Assembly: GCA_022579005.1 (NCBI GenBank)
Contig: MU401514.1
Location: forward strand, 62,001-126,000
Direction of reading: 5' to 3'
Length of the DNA: 64,000 nucleotides
From: Poronia punctata
Lineage: Eukaryota > Ascomycota > Sordariomycetes > Xylariales > Xylariaceae
The position numbers were made by a program, and so were the translations under genes. Each line of letters starts with the position of its first letter. The first letter of the stretch is position 1. This document shows, piece after piece, positions 61,401 through 64,000 of the stretch. The notes under the pieces are model-generated. The model ran no database searches. It was given only the letters and a program-made list of their open reading frames with translations, and was not told the origin of the DNA.

Positions 61401-62024
61401 GAGGTGCAAAGAATCCCGACGGTGAAAGACAAGCACGAGCCCGTCTGCCGGCTTCTTGACTAAAAGGTTCAGGGCGCGATCGACTGCACCACGATGTGTC
61501 TCGATGCCATATAAGCTATGGCAGAATAGGACGACATCATATTTGCATTTTTCTTCGTCATGGTCGTTGCCCAAACAATCTGGCCCTCTAGTCGTGGGAA
61601 ATGGAACACGCCGAATATCAGGCTGATGCCGCAAACAGGGGAAAGGCAACCCCGTACCAGTAGAATCGTCACTAGCGCAAAGCCACTTCTGAAGCCTATC
61701 CGCATGCAAGGTGCTTGTTTCAAAGGCATCATACGTCCTGACCTTCCTCCTCATTTCTTCGGGCAAGCTGCCGAGAACGCTCTGCGGACCAGGTCCGATC
61801 TCTAGGATCGAGACGCCGGCGCGTGAGCGAAAGAGAGGCGCCAGAAATGCCGAGAGCTGCGGTAACACGAAGGAGTCGTACGTCAACTGGCCCCCGCTGC
61901 GCATCAGCGTCTCGAAGCCGGCGCTGTACTGCGTTTCTGACAGGGGCAATTTTCGGGCCGAAGACAGTGCTGTCGCCGTGGCCGTTTCCCTAAGGGCGTC
62001 TTTGAGGACGTCAAGGGTGGCCAT
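58407..62024 (-). CDS. Four-domain fusion: methyltransferase-like, FAD oxidase, PMK-like kinase, APRT-like
   Basis: One uninterrupted ORF of 1205 aa with no intron, starting MATLDVLKDA. Residues about 40-300 look like a SAM methyltransferase: LEIGPGPQSVLG as the SAM loop and DVVLFCHSLYGIE as motif IV, HNMT-like. Residues about 312-757 form an FAD-linked oxidase of berberine-bridge type: VVGGGHGGQCLWPG with the His that can hold FAD, WLQGGIGHLARLHGL, IRGGGTNFGIV, and the terminal GPNSARLARLKQGLDPHHVL. Residues about 764-985 form a P-loop kinase, GESCAGKD, then TKREYAAASGADANRLLRD and RAYKERHRQAM, resembling animal-type phosphomevalonate kinase. Residues about 990-1205 resemble adenine phosphoribosyltransferase: VRPVPDFPRQSIEFRHV, CCEAGGFIFASALA and the PRPP loop VVVDDVLATGETL. 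No signal peptide, so probably cytosolic. Function unknown. I believe similar long proteins exist in other moulds. Confidence 0.88.
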   Translation of the reverse strand: MATLDVLKDALRETATATALSSARKLPLSETQYSAGFETLMRSGGQLTYDSFVLPQLSAFLAPLFRSRAGVSILEIGPGPQSVLGSLPEEMRRKVRTYDAFETSTLHADRLQKWLCASDDSTGTGLPFPCLRHQPDIRRVPFPTTRGPDCLGNDHDEEKCKYDVVLFCHSLYGIETHRGAVDRALNLLVKKPADGLVLVFHRRDSLHLAGLAASVAAQHVGTVRIKNDDAILDLFACFIAGFTFAFAAMDQAVRERWKENCRVLGRREKDGQGEYIAFSAPEIAMAFTQHCTAVPKLERQVPVAVTQDFSVKNREARWYSPAAVARPWNIGHVQACIRWAIEHGVGLTVVGGGHGGQCLWPGVVAVDMTAFDQVHVVTAKYLGGEDKSDPLLVVGAGSKTGDVVREALNAGLTVPLGSRPSVGAGLWLQGGIGHLARLHGLSCDVVVGAVIIGLESGAIFYVGNVPSEYRPKGAVRPYHENDLLWAIRGGGTNFGIVVSVVFSAFPAKNYLVQNLVVPLRDGMEARLVEDRVGEVSRNLPRHCSADAYLYWDEGSLQLGLTVLEASESTFTVYPFENGWEKPAISRVVDGIGLFETEMYMSAMHGGHGGGKTSSFKRCIFIEDIDGPISAVLTEAVKSRPSPFCYLHLLHGGGAVGDMAPEATAFGCRDWSYACVITGVWDRDRDATEDAQAVVRWVYTMAHKLLSLGCGAYGADLGPDPRDIPLAARAFGPNSARLARLKQGLDPHHVLKYACPMPSRSKPPSLVILVTGESCAGKDFCAEVWASVLSRTQMSTSTGGKILVHVASISEVTKREYAAASGADANRLLRDRAYKERHRQAMTAFFRDQVRRNPRLPEEHFLSLVHIAGDVDVLLITGLREESPVAILSHLVPESKLVEVGVRASEESRWDRLNGRYNSDIEEEEDEGGINGPDVDNNVNNNVDSDVFSDAVLPVNSRPTLVFNNDVTGRIPAEQFALDHLCHFLHPHLRALENTVRPVPDFPRQSIEFRHVLGVAEHRDGLLLSTELIRDRYTHVSVNMKVTPGSGSNDENFGKWGKVGAIVCCEAGGFIFASALAFSVNVPLALVRTAGKLPPPTVSVAKSSSHISSSSSSPTSTPSPSSEAERIEIGRDAVPHDCPIVVVDDVLATGETLCGVLDLLIKAGANLDYVTVLVVAEFPLHRGRDLLRRRGFGQVNIESLLVFGGP

Positions 62025-63312
62025 CGTCTATTCCTGTCATCAAAACGCTATGGTACAATTTTGGTGAAAACACGTGTTGTGATGCCGCTTATTATGTTCC
62101 TCGTCCGGAAGAGGGCCAGGTCAGTCCACGCTACCAGTACACTTGGATTCATGGAGGCTCACTCACCATTTTATCAATCTACCAATCTATCCAGCTTACA
62201 TGTCCCTCTGGTGGACTAGGAAACCAGCAAACAGAAATGTCTGTTTGCTTTGCTTGTCCGATCTGCAAACGACGAAGATACCTGATATCATGGTTGGTAC
62301 GAAAGCAGGCAGGCAATGCACGGCGGGTTACATGCGCAAATCAGCATGAGCATCTCCAACACTTCTCAGCCTATTGTAGAGTTTGTCAGTCCTGATTTGC
62401 ACTTTACACCACGCACGGAGTAAAGCTATTGCCCGCTTCTACCAGCCGCGCCAGCCATCATTGGAGGTGGAGCACACAGCGTTGCATGATCATCCAACCT
62501 ATCAGAAGCTTGATGCAACCGTAATTCTGTCACTAATGTGAACATGTCATAGACATGCGAAGCAGCAAGCCGACATTTTCCAAGTGAAGATATGTCGTCA
62601 ACCTTGAGGAAGAGAGAAAATAAAGCGCCGCGCCAAGCAAGAATGGTATGAAGATGGGAGCCATTCGAACAGTGAATCTTGACCTATGCTGGCTGCATCC
62701 AGGCCGGGCCAATGCTGGAACAGTACAAACACACGATGCATCGTACCTGCCTACATACATATATACCAAAGGTAGGTGCGTACCTACTTAAGGCAGTCGC
62801 ATTTGTTTGGAGGTGATCGCGTCTGTTTAAAGGCAATTGCGTCTATTCGATGACTATGGCTTATAACCCACGTTTGAAGCTACACGGGTCAACTTCCAAT
62901 ACCCCTGAGATTTTGTATTAGTTTGATATGATGTCAACACCATAGTTGTAAGACCAGTTCCCCCACTGAGTTCTGCGTTGTGCCCGTGAAACAAGTTGTT
63001 GTCCTTCGAAATATACGCTCAAGAAGTAGCGGAAAACCCGTAGCCATGCCGAACCGCCAACCAATCCGTAGAGTACCACTCTTAGTCGAGTTCTCCACTG
63101 AACATGGATGCGTCAACCCCATCACCACAACCGTTCTAAAGGACCACTCATATTCCCCTTATAATACTTCATGACACGTCGCGTCTCGCCGAAAACCGGC
63201 CATAAACCTTGCCAGACTCGGAGGCCGTCAGGGATCCTTACATATGACGTGCCCCAAAAGCTGACGGCTGTGACAGCGCGCCCGCCAGATCAACCAGTTG
63301 CCATCGGTAGGT
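62025..63312. other. Intergenic, promoter side of the four-domain gene
   Basis: 1.3 kb between two minus-strand genes. It contains an AGGTAGGTGCGTACCTACTT near-palindrome (about 62771-62790), followed by two imperfect copies of a GCAATTGCGTCTxTT-like motif (near 62797-62850). No gene seen. Confidence 0.5.
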
Positions 63313-64000
63313 CTACAACAAAAGTGTGCCAACAAGCGTAAAGAACCCAGCGATGCCCGGTACAATGAGAAGACTCATATCCATCGGTGGGGCTGGGCGA
63401 CCAGCGCCGCTGTCATCTGAGGCCGTGGCTGTGACTTCACCAGAGCCTGGCGTAGCCGTACCGGTGGATTCTCCGCCGGCATCCTGTGAACCATCGCCAG
63501 CGAGACCAGGACCTTTACCAGCACCGTCGGTCATATACTAGAAACTGTTAGTTATCCAACTCGGTACTTGTTAATGGGGCTTTAGCTCCATCGTACCTTC
63601 TTAGCTCCTTCGGGAATAGCGGGAAGCGCACTCTCGCCCCAGTCACCGAGGTCCCAAATGTTGTCCAGTGTCGGACAGGCAATGGCCTTGGTAGTCGAGG
63701 TAAAGCCACCGTCACCGGTTGGCGACGGATATTTTGCGAGTGCCGACTTGAATTTATCGAAATCACCTTCTTCCTTGATCGCGTCCGACTTGCCAGAGAG
63801 TTCGACAATGCCAAACTTGTTGCCCTCGCGACTATACTCGTACATCAGACCGCCCGAGTATACGCCGGACATGTCCTCGCTCATCAATGCGCTCAGTTCC
63901 TCGAAGTCCCGGGGGTTCTTGGTGCATCCCCACTCCGACAGGAAAATGGGGATTCCGTAGCCGGTAAAGTTCTTCACCTTCTGGTCCCACCCAGACTCAG
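63313..64000 (-). CDS. GPI-anchored beta-1,3-glucanosyltransferase (GH72, GEL/GAS), 3' part
   Basis: Remodels beta-1,3-glucan in the cell wall by cutting and re-joining chains. Only the C-terminal part is in the window: exon 64000-63597 (truncated at the edge) and the last exon 63537-63313. The junction AAG/GTACGA...TTTCTAG/TAT gives GAKK-YMTDGAGKG. The visible GH72 part includes IPIFLSEWGC with the nucleophile-side Glu, then FSG-type sequence (VYSGGLMYEYSREGNKFGIVEL). The C-terminus is a Gly/Ser/Thr-rich linker ending DDSGAGRPAPPMD, followed by a hydrophobic tail (SLLIVPGIAGFFTLVGTLLL), a typical GPI signal. No Cys-rich X8/CBM43 module is seen, so it is of the GEL1/GAS1-minus-X8 type. Confidence 0.92.

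Overview
This 64 kb window comes from the nuclear genome of a filamentous ascomycete (Pezizomycotina, most likely a Sordariomycete). The evidence is the many short introns (about 50-150 nt, GT...CTAAC...AG type), gene families typical of this group (DPP V, ISWI ATPase, CIA84-like PPR protein, GEL/GAS glucanosyltransferase, a But2-type secreted protein, TauD dioxygenase), a tRNA-Leu(CAA) with an intron, and an AT-rich block at the left end that looks like the product of repeat-induced point mutation (RIP). All spliced models below were built by hand: every junction is GT-AG and closes the reading frame, with one exception (imp3).

Layout. 1-8000: AT-rich, gene-empty, RIP-like block. 8.0-19.3 kb: secreted dipeptidyl-peptidase V (-), eIF3i/TIF34 (-) and trifunctional C1-tetrahydrofolate synthase (+). 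21-31 kb: a HAPSTR1-like hypothetical (-), an ISWI chromatin remodeller (+) and 5-aminolevulinate dehydratase HEM2 (-). 31.8-38.4 kb: an MCT-type MFS transporter (-), a small His-rich basic protein (-) and a Tyr/Ser phosphatase (-). 39-47.5 kb: tRNA-Leu(CAA) (-), a YtcJ-type amidohydrolase (+), a CIA84-like PPR protein (+), mitochondrial ribosomal protein bS18m (-) and U3 snoRNP protein Imp3 (+). 48.2-58.2 kb: an ERCC6L2-type SNF2 ATPase (+), a secreted But2-domain protein (+) and a TauD-type dioxygenase (+). 58.4-62.0 kb: one intronless 1205-residue multi-enzyme ORF (-). 63.3-64 kb: the 3' part of a GPI-anchored GH72 beta-1,3-glucanosyltransferase (-), cut by the window edge.

Most genes are housekeeping genes and unrelated to each other. 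The stand-out is the 1205-residue protein at 58407-62024. It appears to join a SAM methyltransferase-like domain, a berberine-bridge-type FAD oxidase, a P-loop kinase resembling animal-type phosphomevalonate kinase, and an adenine-phosphoribosyltransferase-like domain with an intact PRPP loop. It converges on a TauD-type Fe(II)/2-oxoglutarate dioxygenase 209 bp away. I know of no assigned function for this combination.

Other points of interest: imp3 intron 1 gives the family-expected protein only with a non-canonical junction; tandem minimal uORFs lie just before the ERCC6L2-like gene; a cryptic in-frame mitochondrial-presequence-like segment lies upstream of the C1-THF synthase ATG; and the octamer TACGAGTA/TACTCGTA recurs, mostly between genes.
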